From Rathayibacter sp. VKM Ac-2879 (GTDB taxonomy: Bacteria; Actinomycetota; Actinomycetes; Actinomycetales; Microbacteriaceae): 64,000 nucleotides of DNA. Each line of letters opens with the position of its first letter. Position 1 is the stretch's first letter. The stretch lies in contig NZ_JADKSO010000001.1 in the NCBI RefSeq assembly GCF_015351245.1, positions 124,001 through 188,000 on the forward strand, read 5' to 3'. Position numbers and translations under genes: made by a program. The notes beneath the pieces are model-generated. The model was not told the DNA's origin. It was given only the letters and a program-made list of their open reading frames with translations, and made no database searches. This document shows positions 44,084 to 52,564 of this stretch, piece by piece.

Positions 44084-44902
44084 GTGAACGACGCTCCGTC
44101 CGGCTCGCCGGCGGGGCGTTCGTCGTCGGTGGCGCGCTTGCGTGCCGCCGGGTGCGTCTTCGCCGAGGAGGAGGCAGAGCTTCTCGAGGAGGCCAACAGC
44201 GACCCGGCTGCTCTCGAGCGCGCGTTGCACCGACGGGAGGCGGGCGAGCCGCTCGAGCAGATCCTCGGCTGGGTCGCCTTCCGCGGCTTGCGCGTGCCTG
44301 TCACCCCCGGCGTTTTCGTCCCCCGGGTGCGCACCGGCTTCGTGGTCGACACCGCCCTCTCTCTCCTCTCTGCGCCACCCTTGTCTGCCCGGAGCACGGT
44401 GACGGTCCTCGACCTCTGCTGCGGAACCGGCGCGATCGCCTGTGCGCTCGCCCACGAAGCCCCGCATCTGCGACTCCTCGCAGCCGACCTCTCCCCCACA
44501 GCCGTCGCGAGCGCCCGGATCGCTCTCTCCGAACTCGCGACGGTCTTCGAAGGCGATCTCTTCTCCGCTCTGCCCCCGCAGGAAAGGGGCCGCCTCGACC
44601 TCATCGTCGTGAACGCGCCCTACGTGCCGACCTCAGCGATCGCGCTGATGCCCCCCGAGGCGCGATTGCACGAGCCGATGCTCACTCTCGACGGAGGTGT
44701 CGACGGGCTGGATCTGCATCGCCGCATCGCCCTCGAGGCCGCGGCGTGGCTCGCACCCGGCGGCAGCGTGGTGATCGAGACGAGCGATGACCAGGCAGAG
44801 GCCAGCGCCTCCGCGTTCGCCGCGTCTGGTTTCTCAACCCATGTGCGTCGCGACGAGGACCTCGACGCGACGGTGGTCGTCGCCGGAACTACACGCCTGT
44901 AA
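44084..44902 (+). CDS. Putative protein N5-glutamine methyltransferase (PrmC/HemK-like)
   Basis: A SAM-dependent methyltransferase of 272 residues. It has an N-terminal helical domain (AALERALHRREAGEPLEQIL), then a Rossmann fold with motif I VLDLCCGTGAIACALA. The substrate motif is NAPY (VVNAPYVPT) instead of the NPPY of PrmC. That substitution is seen in a separate actinobacterial subgroup, so its target may not be release factors. GTG 44084 is the start, eight bases after crgA. Confidence 0.85.
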   Translation: MNDAPSGSPAGRSSSVARLRAAGCVFAEEEAELLEEANSDPAALERALHRREAGEPLEQILGWVAFRGLRVPVTPGVFVPRVRTGFVVDTALSLLSAPPLSARSTVTVLDLCCGTGAIACALAHEAPHLRLLAADLSPTAVASARIALSELATVFEGDLFSALPPQERGRLDLIVVNAPYVPTSAIALMPPEARLHEPMLTLDGGVDGLDLHRRIALEAAAWLAPGGSVVIETSDDQAEASASAFAASGFSTHVRRDEDLDATVVVAGTTRL

Positions 44903-44934
44903 TTATCCCCACCTGTGGAAACTCCTGTGGAAAG
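44903..44934. promoter_or_regulatory. DnaA-box-like cluster at the left island edge
   Basis: Three near matches to the DnaA box lie here: TTATCCCCA at 44903-44911 (8 of 9), TGTGGAAAC at 44914-44922 and TGTGGAAAG at 44926-44934 (7 of 9 each, reverse orientation). They follow directly on the methyltransferase stop. Function is inferred. Confidence 0.35.
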
Positions 44935-44947
44935 TGGGCACTTGAGA

Positions 44948-45865
44948 ATGTCAACCCGATCTAGGACCACCAGGACGGCTTGGTTCGAGTCCACGTGGTC
45001 TGAGGCGGACGAGTCAGGCTTCCCGTTGGCGAAGCGTGGCGGGAAGAATCGGTTCGTGACGAAAGCGGTCGATGTGTTCCCCGAGGTGCCGGCGCGATCG
45101 CCGGACGTGGATGATGATTTCGCGTCGGATGTGCTTCGTGATGACGCGTGGGTGAGTGACTATCTTCCTCACTGGACGACTCCAGAACGGTCGCGGGCGC
45201 GTTATGAGCTGACGGGTGCGTCGGGTGTTCGCCTGCTGATCGAGGAGGACCAGCGAGACTGGAGGGAGGAAGACGCGCCGGTGCGCGTGTCCAACCTTCA
45301 AACAGGTGTGTTCTCGGGGCCGGTCGGCTCGGCGCGCGGAACTCACCGCCATCGTCCTGATGGCCCGCTGGTCCGAACCGAGACTCCGGAGCGACTGTTG
45401 TGGGCGCCGACGTCGGGTCGGGTCGATGTGACAGTTAGCGCAAGCACGGACGAGGGCTGCATGCTCGCGGCATGGCTCGTCGGTGCCGAGAACCTTTCAC
45501 CGGATCACAGCGGAGAGATCTGCATCTTTGAGATCGACGCGACCGCAATCGCGGTCGACCAGTCGCGGGTCCGGTGCGGAGTGAAAGCGCACGGAGATGT
45601 GTCGCTTGTCACGGATATGTCCGAGGTCATCATCCCGCTAGACGCGTCCCTTCCTCATACGTGGTCAGTCGTCCGGGGGCCAGAGGGAACGGTGATCGGC
45701 TGCGACGGAAAAGTCGTTAAGCGTTCGCGGTTCGCGCCGGACTACCCGGCGCTTTTGATGCTGGACCTGTTCGAGATCGGACCGCGCTCGCTATCCGCGG
45801 GCTATCCGAAATCTGCGACCATCCATGCCGTCCGCGGTTGGGGCGATCCGCAGCCTCAGCGCTAG
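44948..45865 (+). CDS. Hypothetical protein with GH16-like beta-sandwich features
   Basis: A 305-residue protein with no signal peptide. The middle part (GRVDVTVSASTDEGCMLAAW, then HSGEICIFEIDA) resembles family 16 glycoside hydrolases and related concanavalin-A-like folds, where the catalytic motif is ExDxxE. Here the aligned motif is E-I-C-I-F-E, with Cys in place of the middle Asp, so normal catalysis is doubtful. ATG 44948 was chosen; GTG 44915 would add 11 residues inside the DnaA-box-like stretch. It lies between the core genes and an IS21 remnant and may belong to the island or to the backbone. Confidence 0.6.
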   Translation: MSTRSRTTRTAWFESTWSEADESGFPLAKRGGKNRFVTKAVDVFPEVPARSPDVDDDFASDVLRDDAWVSDYLPHWTTPERSRARYELTGASGVRLLIEEDQRDWREEDAPVRVSNLQTGVFSGPVGSARGTHRHRPDGPLVRTETPERLLWAPTSGRVDVTVSASTDEGCMLAAWLVGAENLSPDHSGEICIFEIDATAIAVDQSRVRCGVKAHGDVSLVTDMSEVIIPLDASLPHTWSVVRGPEGTVIGCDGKVVKRSRFAPDYPALLMLDLFEIGPRSLSAGYPKSATIHAVRGWGDPQPQR

Positions 45866-46129
45866 TAACGATGGGGCGGTCGCGAGTTGCTGTTTCGTGT
45901 GGGCGAGGCGGTAGGAGTCGGTGCCGGTTTCGATGATGGTGCCGTTGAAGGTGAGCCGGTCAACAATCGCGGCGCAGAGCCTGGGGTCGGTGAAGGTGCG
46001 GGTCCAGCCGGAGACGGACTCGTTCGAGGCGATCGTGCGCCGCCGATGCCGGGTTGGCAGTAGAACGCGTCGAACCCGTAGTGCGAGCGGAATAGCACCC
46101 AACGCTCGTTCTCGGTCCGGCATCGGTGC
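45866..46129 (-). pseudogene. IS21-family remnant: istB C-terminus joined to an istA fragment
   Basis: On the minus strand the bases up to about 46034 encode the C-terminal part of an IstB ATPase helper (IASNESVSGWTRTFTDP, AAIVDRLTFNGTIIETGTDS, YRLAHTKQQ). Bases 46035-46129 match part of an istA transposase (ENERWVLFRSHYGFDAFY) also present at 51554-51648. The end of istA and the start of istB are missing, so the element suffered an internal deletion and cannot move. It marks the left side of the island. Confidence 0.85.
46035..46129 (-). repeat. 95-base istA fragment, left copy of a direct repeat
   Basis: These bases match 51554-51648 at 90 of 95 positions, in the same orientation. The two copies bracket about 5.4 kb of cargo and mobilisation remnants. 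Homologous recombination between them could delete the region, and an earlier recombination may have placed it. Confidence 0.9.
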
Positions 46130-46356
46130 TTACAGTGCAGGCCAACCGCGGCCGCGTACCGAGCCCACCCTCGCGCCTCGTAGACATATGCGCGCCCTCG
46201 CCGCTTAAAAGTAGTCCTCATGCCTGCTCATCGGCCCAAATGGAACGATCCGGGGATCGTCACGCCTTGCGCCCGGGCGGGAGCTGACCGCCTGCCACGA
46301 AATGATTTACGCCGCCGCCGGCGCAAACTGACCTACCGTTGCTAGAGTCCTACATC

Positions 46357-46755
46357 ATGAATCAGTCCCAAAGTCACGGGCGACGGCGAGCGAACATCAT
46401 CATTTTGGCGCTACTGCTCGTCATCATCACGGGGTACGCTGTTCGTCTCATCGGCTTAGCCATATTCGCAATCGAAGGTGACGTTCCGGCGGCCTCGTCG
46501 CTCCACCTGCCTGACGGAAGCACCGTCGTAAGCCAGACAACTGATTGTGCATCTGGAGGATGTTGGGCAAACATTTCAGTACGGCCTCCGGAGGGAATGA
46601 ATCCCGACGAGCTGTCTCGCGAAATTGGTACGACACCGCGGGCCCAAATCTCCGGAAACCTATGGGACCCGCGGACGATCAACCTAACATCCGAGTCACG
46701 TGGACAACTGCTTCATATCTCAGCGGACTTTTGGATGGTGGAACCAAGTCCGTGA
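46357..46755 (+). CDS. Hypothetical membrane-anchored protein of the island cargo
   Basis: A 132-residue protein with a basic N-terminus (QSHGRRRAN), one membrane helix (IIILALLLVIITGYAVRLIG) and an outside domain with two nearby cysteines (TDCASGGCWANISV). ATG 46357 is preceded by a TTG at 46339 that is also open. Base composition is clearly less GC-rich than the core. It resembles nothing I recognise. As the first of three same-strand cargo genes ahead of a cell-wall hydrolase it might be an immunity or accessory protein, but this is only inferred from position. Confidence 0.6.
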   Translation: MNQSQSHGRRRANIIILALLLVIITGYAVRLIGLAIFAIEGDVPAASSLHLPDGSTVVSQTTDCASGGCWANISVRPPEGMNPDELSREIGTTPRAQISGNLWDPRTINLTSESRGQLLHISADFWMVEPSP

Positions 46756-46863
46756 AACACGGCCTGACGATTGCGGTCATTTAGGACGGCGGTGCGCCAT
46801 CGCCAGCGCATGACTACTACGAGTACATAAAAAACAAACAAACAAAGGATTACTGGGGGAGCT

Positions 46864-47937
46864 TTGAAAAATTTGGGTAAAGCGGTAGCTACGCGTCGCG
46901 TAGTTCTTATAGGCGCTTCATTATCAGCCGCAACTCTTTTTGCGCCGTATAGTCTCTCAGAAGAGTTGCTGAAGGTGCCTACCAACCCTGACGTAGCCAA
47001 ACTACCCACAGAGTCTATCCCGACTACCACTAATCGATATTTTGGGTCTGATTGGAATCAGGAATACGTAGCTGCTTTCCCGAAATCACTACCTCTCGAC
47101 ACCCAGGTACCCAACAAAGTTCTCGAGTTGAGGTGGGATCCTCGACTCTTCGATCTCCGTAATCCCGCTCTTGTCCGGATTGAAGATGACGTTGTAGACC
47201 TTCGATTCGAAACGAATTTGGACGGCTCAGCATCTTTTGTCTTGCCCGACGACGCATCGGAAGTAATCTTTCGAGCGCTTCCGATTAGCCTCTATCCGAA
47301 TGAAAACCTCGATTCCGTCCAAGCTACAGAACTTACACTCCGAAACAACGAAGGAAGCTACGTGCGGACCTGGGCTGACAGTGCAGTCGGTGTCGACTGT
47401 TCCGCTTGGGGTGTAGAGGCTTCTGTAAGCTGGATCAGTCACCTCGGCCAAGTTGTTCCCGCGCTTATAAATCTCGTCAGCATCGGTCCCAATCCCGCGC
47501 CTTCCGAGATTGTAATGACGCTCAAGTACTCGGACGTTGGAGGCGAACTAGCGCTCCTGGATACCAGCAAAGGTGAACTTTCATCAGCGGAAAGTTCTCT
47601 CGAAGCTGATGCGTCCCAGCCAAGTTCGAATGCCGACGACTCGCCACAACAAAGCCTGCCTGAGCTGGTCAACATCGAGACCAGCACTGGTGAAGGTACC
47701 CGCGACGTGACCATACGAACGCTCACAGCACTTGAGCCTGACGCCCGACTCGACCTCGTAAGCCCGGTTCAGCTTTCTGACTCAATGCCCGTAGCGTTCT
47801 CCACGTTCGTGCCTCGTCTGGTCGTACAACCCACTCCAAACGCAGTTGGAAGACGGCAGTCAGGACGCGACTCTGTCTACCCCGTGACTAGAGCCGGCTC
47901 CCAGGAGAGCACGTACGTCGCCGCACCAAGTGCATAA
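46864..47937 (+). CDS. Hypothetical secreted protein of the island cargo
   Basis: A 357-residue protein started at TTG 46864 behind GGGGGAG. The N-terminus has Arg-Arg followed by a hydrophobic stretch (RRVVLIGASLSAATLFAPYS), consistent with a signal peptide. The body is rich in beta-strand-like segments with acidic and Ser-rich linkers (SSAESSLEADASQPSSNADD). No domain is recognised. The first 60 bases contain only 28 G/C, unlike the backbone. It lies 42 bases before the DUF1906 gene and is probably co-transcribed with it. Confidence 0.65.
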   Translation: MKNLGKAVATRRVVLIGASLSAATLFAPYSLSEELLKVPTNPDVAKLPTESIPTTTNRYFGSDWNQEYVAAFPKSLPLDTQVPNKVLELRWDPRLFDLRNPALVRIEDDVVDLRFETNLDGSASFVLPDDASEVIFRALPISLYPNENLDSVQATELTLRNNEGSYVRTWADSAVGVDCSAWGVEASVSWISHLGQVVPALINLVSIGPNPAPSEIVMTLKYSDVGGELALLDTSKGELSSAESSLEADASQPSSNADDSPQQSLPELVNIETSTGEGTRDVTIRTLTALEPDARLDLVSPVQLSDSMPVAFSTFVPRLVVQPTPNAVGRRQSGRDSVYPVTRAGSQESTYVAAPSA

Positions 47938-47979
47938 CCAACTTTTCATAAAACTAAATGAAACACCAAAGGAGCTGTA

Positions 47980-50199
47980 ATGGGTGATCCGTGGATTGAA
48001 GCAACGCAGCAGTGGTATAAAGACACCTACGAATCGAAGCCTGGTTTCGCCTCGCTGGCGGTCGACGGGCGCACGGGCTGGGACACCATCTATGCTCTTA
48101 CTCGCGCCCTCCAGCACGAACTCGGCCTTTCAAACCTGTCAGACAACTTTGGGGATAGCACTCTCGCCGCGTTGACCGCCTTCGGCACGATATCCGCCTC
48201 GAAGCCGACGCCTGGAACACCTTCCAATATTGTCAAAATTGCTCAGGGGGCGCTGTACTGCAAAGGATATAACTCCGATAATGGCAGTCTCTCCGGCCTA
48301 TGGGGTACCACAACACGGTCCGCAATGAGTGCCCTGCGAAATGACTTGGGCCTCGGGTCGACGTCGTCGGACCTTCCTCCGAAGCTCTTCAAGTTCCTTC
48401 TTACAATGGAGGCAACTACTCTGTTGTCCAACGGGAATACGGTAGTTCGTGACGGACAGCGGGCCATGAACGGCCGATACCAGTTGCGAAGAGACTTCTT
48501 TTTTGTTGGCGCAGACGGAGTCTTCCTTCGCGACACACACAAAGCTGTCCTCTTCGCCATTCAATATGAACTGGACATGGTCGACGGAGTCGCGAATGGG
48601 AATTTCGGGCCTGGAACTCGCTCGGGTCTCCAGACGAAGGCGAATCTGACAGTTGGGTCCGTCGATTCTACGAAAATATTTGTTCGCCTCTTCCACTTGA
48701 TGCTCAAGGTAAATGGTTATAACTCAACGTGGTCGGGTACCTACAGTTCTGCGACGGCCACGATGGTCAACTCCTTCCAAGCATTCGTTGGTCTTAGCGT
48801 TACGGGAACCGCGAACCTTCAAACCTGGTCGGCGTTACTCGTAAGTACCGGAGACCCGGATCGGCCGGGAACAGGATCGGACTGCGTCACAGCTCTTGAT
48901 GCTGGAAAACTGTCTACTCTCAGGGCGGCTGGTTATCAGTACTTTGGTCGCTATCTCACGAATACGCCTGACCGCGAACCGGATAAAGCATTACGATACG
49001 GCGAACCGGCTGCAATTATTGCCGCCGGCGGCAAATTGTTCCCCATCTTTCAGACCGGGGGAGCAGTACCGTCTCACTTCACTTCCATTCGGGGTGCACA
49101 AGTTGCGGAGGAGGCCGCCGCAGCTGCTATTGCTTACAGGATCCCGGCAAACACGATCATCTACTTCACGGTTGACTACGATGCGTACGACTGGGAAGTC
49201 ACGGATAATATCATCCCTTATTTCCAAGCTGTGAAGACATACTTGAGCACCTTCGGTCGAGCCTTCCGCATCGGAGTATACGGGCCGCGCAACGTGTGCA
49301 AGCGGGTCAGTGATGCCGGAATCGCCGTCGCAAGTTTTGTATCAGATATGTCGACTGGCTATAGCGGAAACCTTGGCCAAACGATGCCCACAAACTGGTT
49401 CTTCGATCAAGTGCAGACCTTGACCGTGGGCACCTCACCGAACGCGATTGAAATCGACAAAAACATTGTCTCATCTCGCGCGTCTGGCGTGAGTGTCCTA
49501 GCAGCGGAAACGAATCTCGGCAATGATCCGCTAGTTCCTTCAGCAAAAATGGATGCCTTCGCCGAGTCGTGCTACCAGCACTGCCTCACATGGGCGGATG
49601 AGCCGCCGCAGCGAATCATTATGGCCTCGAATAGGGCGGCACTGAAAGCCAGGATAGCGAACCACGACGCACTGATCACCGCACTAGCGTCGTCACACAA
49701 GGTCTACAAAGCGCTGATCTTGACCCCGATGATCTGGGAGGGATCTGTAATCAACCCGGCCGACCCTGTGGCCGACACCGCAGTTCGCGCTTATTATGCG
49801 TGGAAGGAAGGGAGAGCACCACAACCCCCAGCTCTCAAGGACGATTCCTCCACTGGAGCCTGCCAAATCTTCGCACGCACAGCGATCTCCGCGAGGAACT
49901 GGGCTCGATCGAAGAGTCTCCTGTTAGATCGGGCTTACGACGCAACGAAGTGGCAAGACCTGTGGGAAATATGGCAAAAACTCGCTTCGGATGAGGCCTT
50001 CAATATTACGACTGCTCTATACGTGATGATGCAAGAGGCCACAAATCGAACGTCGCTTGCTCACACTGAGTTGCGGAAGCTTACGCCGAGTCAAGTCATG
50101 AATACTTTGACTGGCTACAACGGGGCGGATGTGTACGGACGAGATAGAAGCTTTCTTTACTACCATGTCCAGCGCGCCCACCAGGGGTTCCGCGTGTAA
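47980..50199 (+). CDS. Multi-domain cell-wall hydrolase-like protein: PG-binding repeats, DUF1906, lytic-transglycosylase-like C-terminus
   Basis: A 739-residue protein with an ideal ribosome site (AAGGAG) before ATG 47980. Residues about 10-290 hold around four peptidoglycan-binding-like helical repeats (FGDSTLAALTAFG, LWGTTTRSAMSALRNDLGLG, FGPGTRSGLQ, YSSATATMVNSFQAFVGL). Residues about 300-505 are a DUF1906/Rv2525c-like glycosidase-type barrel (YQYFGRYLTNTPDREPDKAL, IIYFTVDYDAYDWEV). The C-terminus looks like a lytic transglycosylase: E587 in MIWEGSVINP, then SSTGACQIFARTA (624-636), then a late YNGADVYGRD. No signal peptide is visible, so export may need another route. The order suggests wall binding plus cleavage. 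It may be bacteriolytic or a remodelling enzyme. Confidence 0.8.
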   Translation: MGDPWIEATQQWYKDTYESKPGFASLAVDGRTGWDTIYALTRALQHELGLSNLSDNFGDSTLAALTAFGTISASKPTPGTPSNIVKIAQGALYCKGYNSDNGSLSGLWGTTTRSAMSALRNDLGLGSTSSDLPPKLFKFLLTMEATTLLSNGNTVVRDGQRAMNGRYQLRRDFFFVGADGVFLRDTHKAVLFAIQYELDMVDGVANGNFGPGTRSGLQTKANLTVGSVDSTKIFVRLFHLMLKVNGYNSTWSGTYSSATATMVNSFQAFVGLSVTGTANLQTWSALLVSTGDPDRPGTGSDCVTALDAGKLSTLRAAGYQYFGRYLTNTPDREPDKALRYGEPAAIIAAGGKLFPIFQTGGAVPSHFTSIRGAQVAEEAAAAAIAYRIPANTIIYFTVDYDAYDWEVTDNIIPYFQAVKTYLSTFGRAFRIGVYGPRNVCKRVSDAGIAVASFVSDMSTGYSGNLGQTMPTNWFFDQVQTLTVGTSPNAIEIDKNIVSSRASGVSVLAAETNLGNDPLVPSAKMDAFAESCYQHCLTWADEPPQRIIMASNRAALKARIANHDALITALASSHKVYKALILTPMIWEGSVINPADPVADTAVRAYYAWKEGRAPQPPALKDDSSTGACQIFARTAISARNWARSKSLLLDRAYDATKWQDLWEIWQKLASDEAFNITTALYVMMQEATNRTSLAHTELRKLTPSQVMNTLTGYNGADVYGRDRSFLYYHVQRAHQGFRV

Positions 50200-50388
50200 A
50201 CCGCCGATTACTCCACTCGCTCGTGCAGCGCTGCGCTCGGCGTCGAACCGAGCCGACAGCTCGCGCGCCTGCGCATCGCGAGCCATCTCCGCGCGCAGTC
50301 GAGCGAACTTCTCCCCCATCTGCATCGCGATCGTCAACGCGATCCGAACGTTCTGACCGACCTGCTGGCCGACCTCATCGTCACTCAT
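50017..50388 (-). pseudogene. Truncated mobilisation-module small protein
   Basis: ATG 50388 with a strong GAGGAAG site begins MSDDEVGQQVGQNVRIALTI, a helical protein typical of short genes downstream of actinobacterial relaxases. After about 60 residues the frame runs into the antisense of the hydrolase gene at about 50199, so the natural 3' end is lost. The junction marks where the cargo abuts the mobilisation remnant. Confidence 0.6.
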
Positions 50389-50418
50389 GACTTCCTCCCC
50401 CTGTGCTTCGTGAATCGT

Positions 50419-51420
50419 CTAGCGGCCGCGGTCGCCGCGGTCCTGACCGGGCCCATCGCGCAGCTCTCGAGCACGCTTCGCGAGCGTTGCTTCCTCGCTC
50501 TCCTTCTCCCGCGGAGTGAGCGTGTTCGGGACGGGGCTACCCATTCCGAAGTTGGCCTCGGAGAGCCGGCGGATGTCTTTCAGCTCCTCGGGGAGCGCCT
50601 GCCACTTCTGCTCGTTCTCCGCCGCCCGCTGCATCCCGAAGACTCCTTGGTAGCCGTCGCGAACCTGCGACAGCTGTCGGGTGAGCGTCGACGCGAGCTC
50701 GGCCGATCGTCGTGCATCTCCAGCAGCCTTGTGAGGGCGCATGATCGCCCGGCTCGTGACAGCGAGCTGACGAAACAGCAGCAGCTCAGCGGCGGCGGTG
50801 TTCCTCATCCCAGCCATCGCGAGGATCAGCGCGGTGGACGATGCGCTGGAGGGCATCCCCCCGCGGGCCGGGGCCGGGACTCGTCCGCGCGCAGGTGCGC
50901 CGACCGGGCGAGCGATCGCGCGGCATCCGCGAGCGGCCCGGGCGTCGGTTCCATCCGCCGCGACCATGCCGCATAGGCGCCCGCGGTTTCACGGGCGACG
51001 TGCGCCCACGTCGCCCGATCGGAGGGGTCCACCGAGTTGATGTAGTCGTGCAGCCGGCTCATGTCCGCCGCATACGACTCGAACAGCTCCGGCGAGGGCG
51101 CGGTGACCTCACGGCCCGGCTTGACGGGCTCGTACCGCCACGGATTCTTGGACGTCGCACGCCACTCCCCCGCAGCCTCCGACGCCTTCGCGGGATCATC
51201 CGACCAGCCCTCGCGCAGCCGCGGGAGGGTGAGGTCGCGGGCGAGAGTGCCGCCGCCGTGCCAGCGCACGGGCTCGTCCTTCTCGGGACGCAGCGCCACA
51301 CTGTAGCCCTGCACGACGTCGTTACGTCCGACCGCGAACCGCGGGCGCACCAGCAGCCCTTCTTGGCGCATCCGGCGCACGAACTCGCCCTCGTTCACGC
51401 TGCGTAGCCGGGAACCGATC
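50419..51420 (-). pseudogene. Relaxase/mobilisation nuclease remnant (5' end missing, frameshifted)
   Basis: The minus strand encodes the C-terminal part of an actinobacterial relaxase in two frames. The first frame (to about 50870) has VRRMRQEGLLVRPRFAVGR, VQGYSVALRPEKDEPV and GGGTLARDLTLPRLREGW. The second frame has LILAMAGMRNTAAAELLLF to the stop at 50419. The N-terminal nuclease domain with its catalytic Tyr and His triad is absent. Upstream it is fused to an IstA fragment near 51410. It shows that a mobilisable plasmid or integrative element was once here. Confidence 0.75.
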
Positions 51421-52348
51421 CGTCGGCTTTCATCCGCGATGTCCCACTTCTTCACCCGCTCGTTCAACTCCGCGAGCGAATCGGCGACCGGCATCGGAAG
51501 CAGATGCTGACGGCGGAAACGGCCGATATCGCCCTCGATGCCGCCCTTCTCGTGTGCGCCGTCGATGCCGGGTTGGCGGTAGAACGCGTCAAACCCGTAG
51601 TGCGAGCGGAATAGCACCCAACGCTCGTTCTCGGTTCGGCGTCGGTGCGTGCCGTAGAGGACCTCGGTGACCGCGGACGTCAGATTGTCGTAACGGATGT
51701 GCCGTGTCGGGATCCCGCCGATCTCCTCGAACACGTCAACGTGCCCTCCAGGAACGCTTCTTGCGCCTGCGTCGGATAGATCCGGTGAACGGCCCGCCCG
51801 GAGCTGGAGAGGCGTAGCGCGAACATGTAGCACTTCGTTTTCACCCCGGCGAGGACGACATAGACCTCCCCGAAATCGACCTCCGCCTCCGTGCCCGGAG
51901 CGTGTTCCTGCGGCACGAACACGTGCGCTCGGCGGCGCTGATCGATCTCCGGCCGGCGCAACCGCACGTAGTCCCAGACCGTGGAATACGACAGGGCGTC
52001 AACACCGTGCTCATCGACAAGACGGGCGAGAACCCGACGAGCCGTGTGCCGCTGCTTCACCGGCGCGTCCACGTCCTCCAGCAGCATCGCATCGATCGCA
52101 GCCTTGAACTCCTCCAGCCGCGGCGACACCCGCACCGGGGTTTTCCGCGGCGGCGGTTCCGCCTGCGACAACGCCGTCCGAACCACGCCATACCGGGCAG
52201 CCAATGCCCGAATCGATGCGCCCTCCACCCGCGCATCCCGCCGGATCTGTGCGAACAACTCCACCCGAGCCCTCAGCCCTGTGCCCTCCGCCGCTGGCTC
52301 CAGGCCAGGTGAGGACAACGGTGAAATGGGCTCGAATGAAACCGTCAC
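51421..52348 (-). pseudogene. IS21-family istA transposase remnant, frameshifted and fused to the relaxase
   Basis: From the minus strand at 52348 it begins with an IstA N-terminal helix-turn-helix (ASIRALAARYGVVRTALSQA) and the start of the DDE core (TEAEVDFGEVYVVLAGVKTK). Near 51743 one base appears to be missing, shifting the frame. The next frame continues HVDVFEEIGGIPTRHIRYDN and GGIEGDIGRFRRQHLLP. The C-terminus and the whole istB are replaced by relaxase sequence at about 51410. It cannot encode an active transposase. Confidence 0.85.
51554..51648 (-). repeat. 95-base istA fragment, right copy of a direct repeat
   Basis: Matches 46035-46129 at 90 of 95 positions in the same orientation; here it is embedded in the longer istA remnant. 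Confidence 0.9.
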
Positions 52349-52417
52349 ACCTACCCGGCGAGTCGCCAGGTGGGCTCAGATCAAGCCGTCACAACGGTCT
52401 CGAATCAAGCTGTCACA
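52328..52417. repeat. Three 22-base terminal repeats of the IS21-family element
   Basis: Related copies at 52328-52349, 52372-52393 and 52396-52417 share GG(G/T)CTC, then GA, then a (G/C)AA block and end in GTCACA. Multiple terminal repeats just upstream of istA, ending in CA, are typical of the outer end of IS21-family elements, so the right IS boundary is close to 52417. Confidence 0.7.
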
Positions 52418-52564
52418 GACAGGCACTCGAGGCCGCTGAGCCCGGTGGTCTCGGCGGTCCGCCTCCGAGTGACGACAGGACGCGGTCCACAGAGATACCG
52501 TCCGCGGCAGGGCGGGGCCCCAGGAGAATCACACGGACGTAGTTCTCCCCAGTGTTAACAACTC

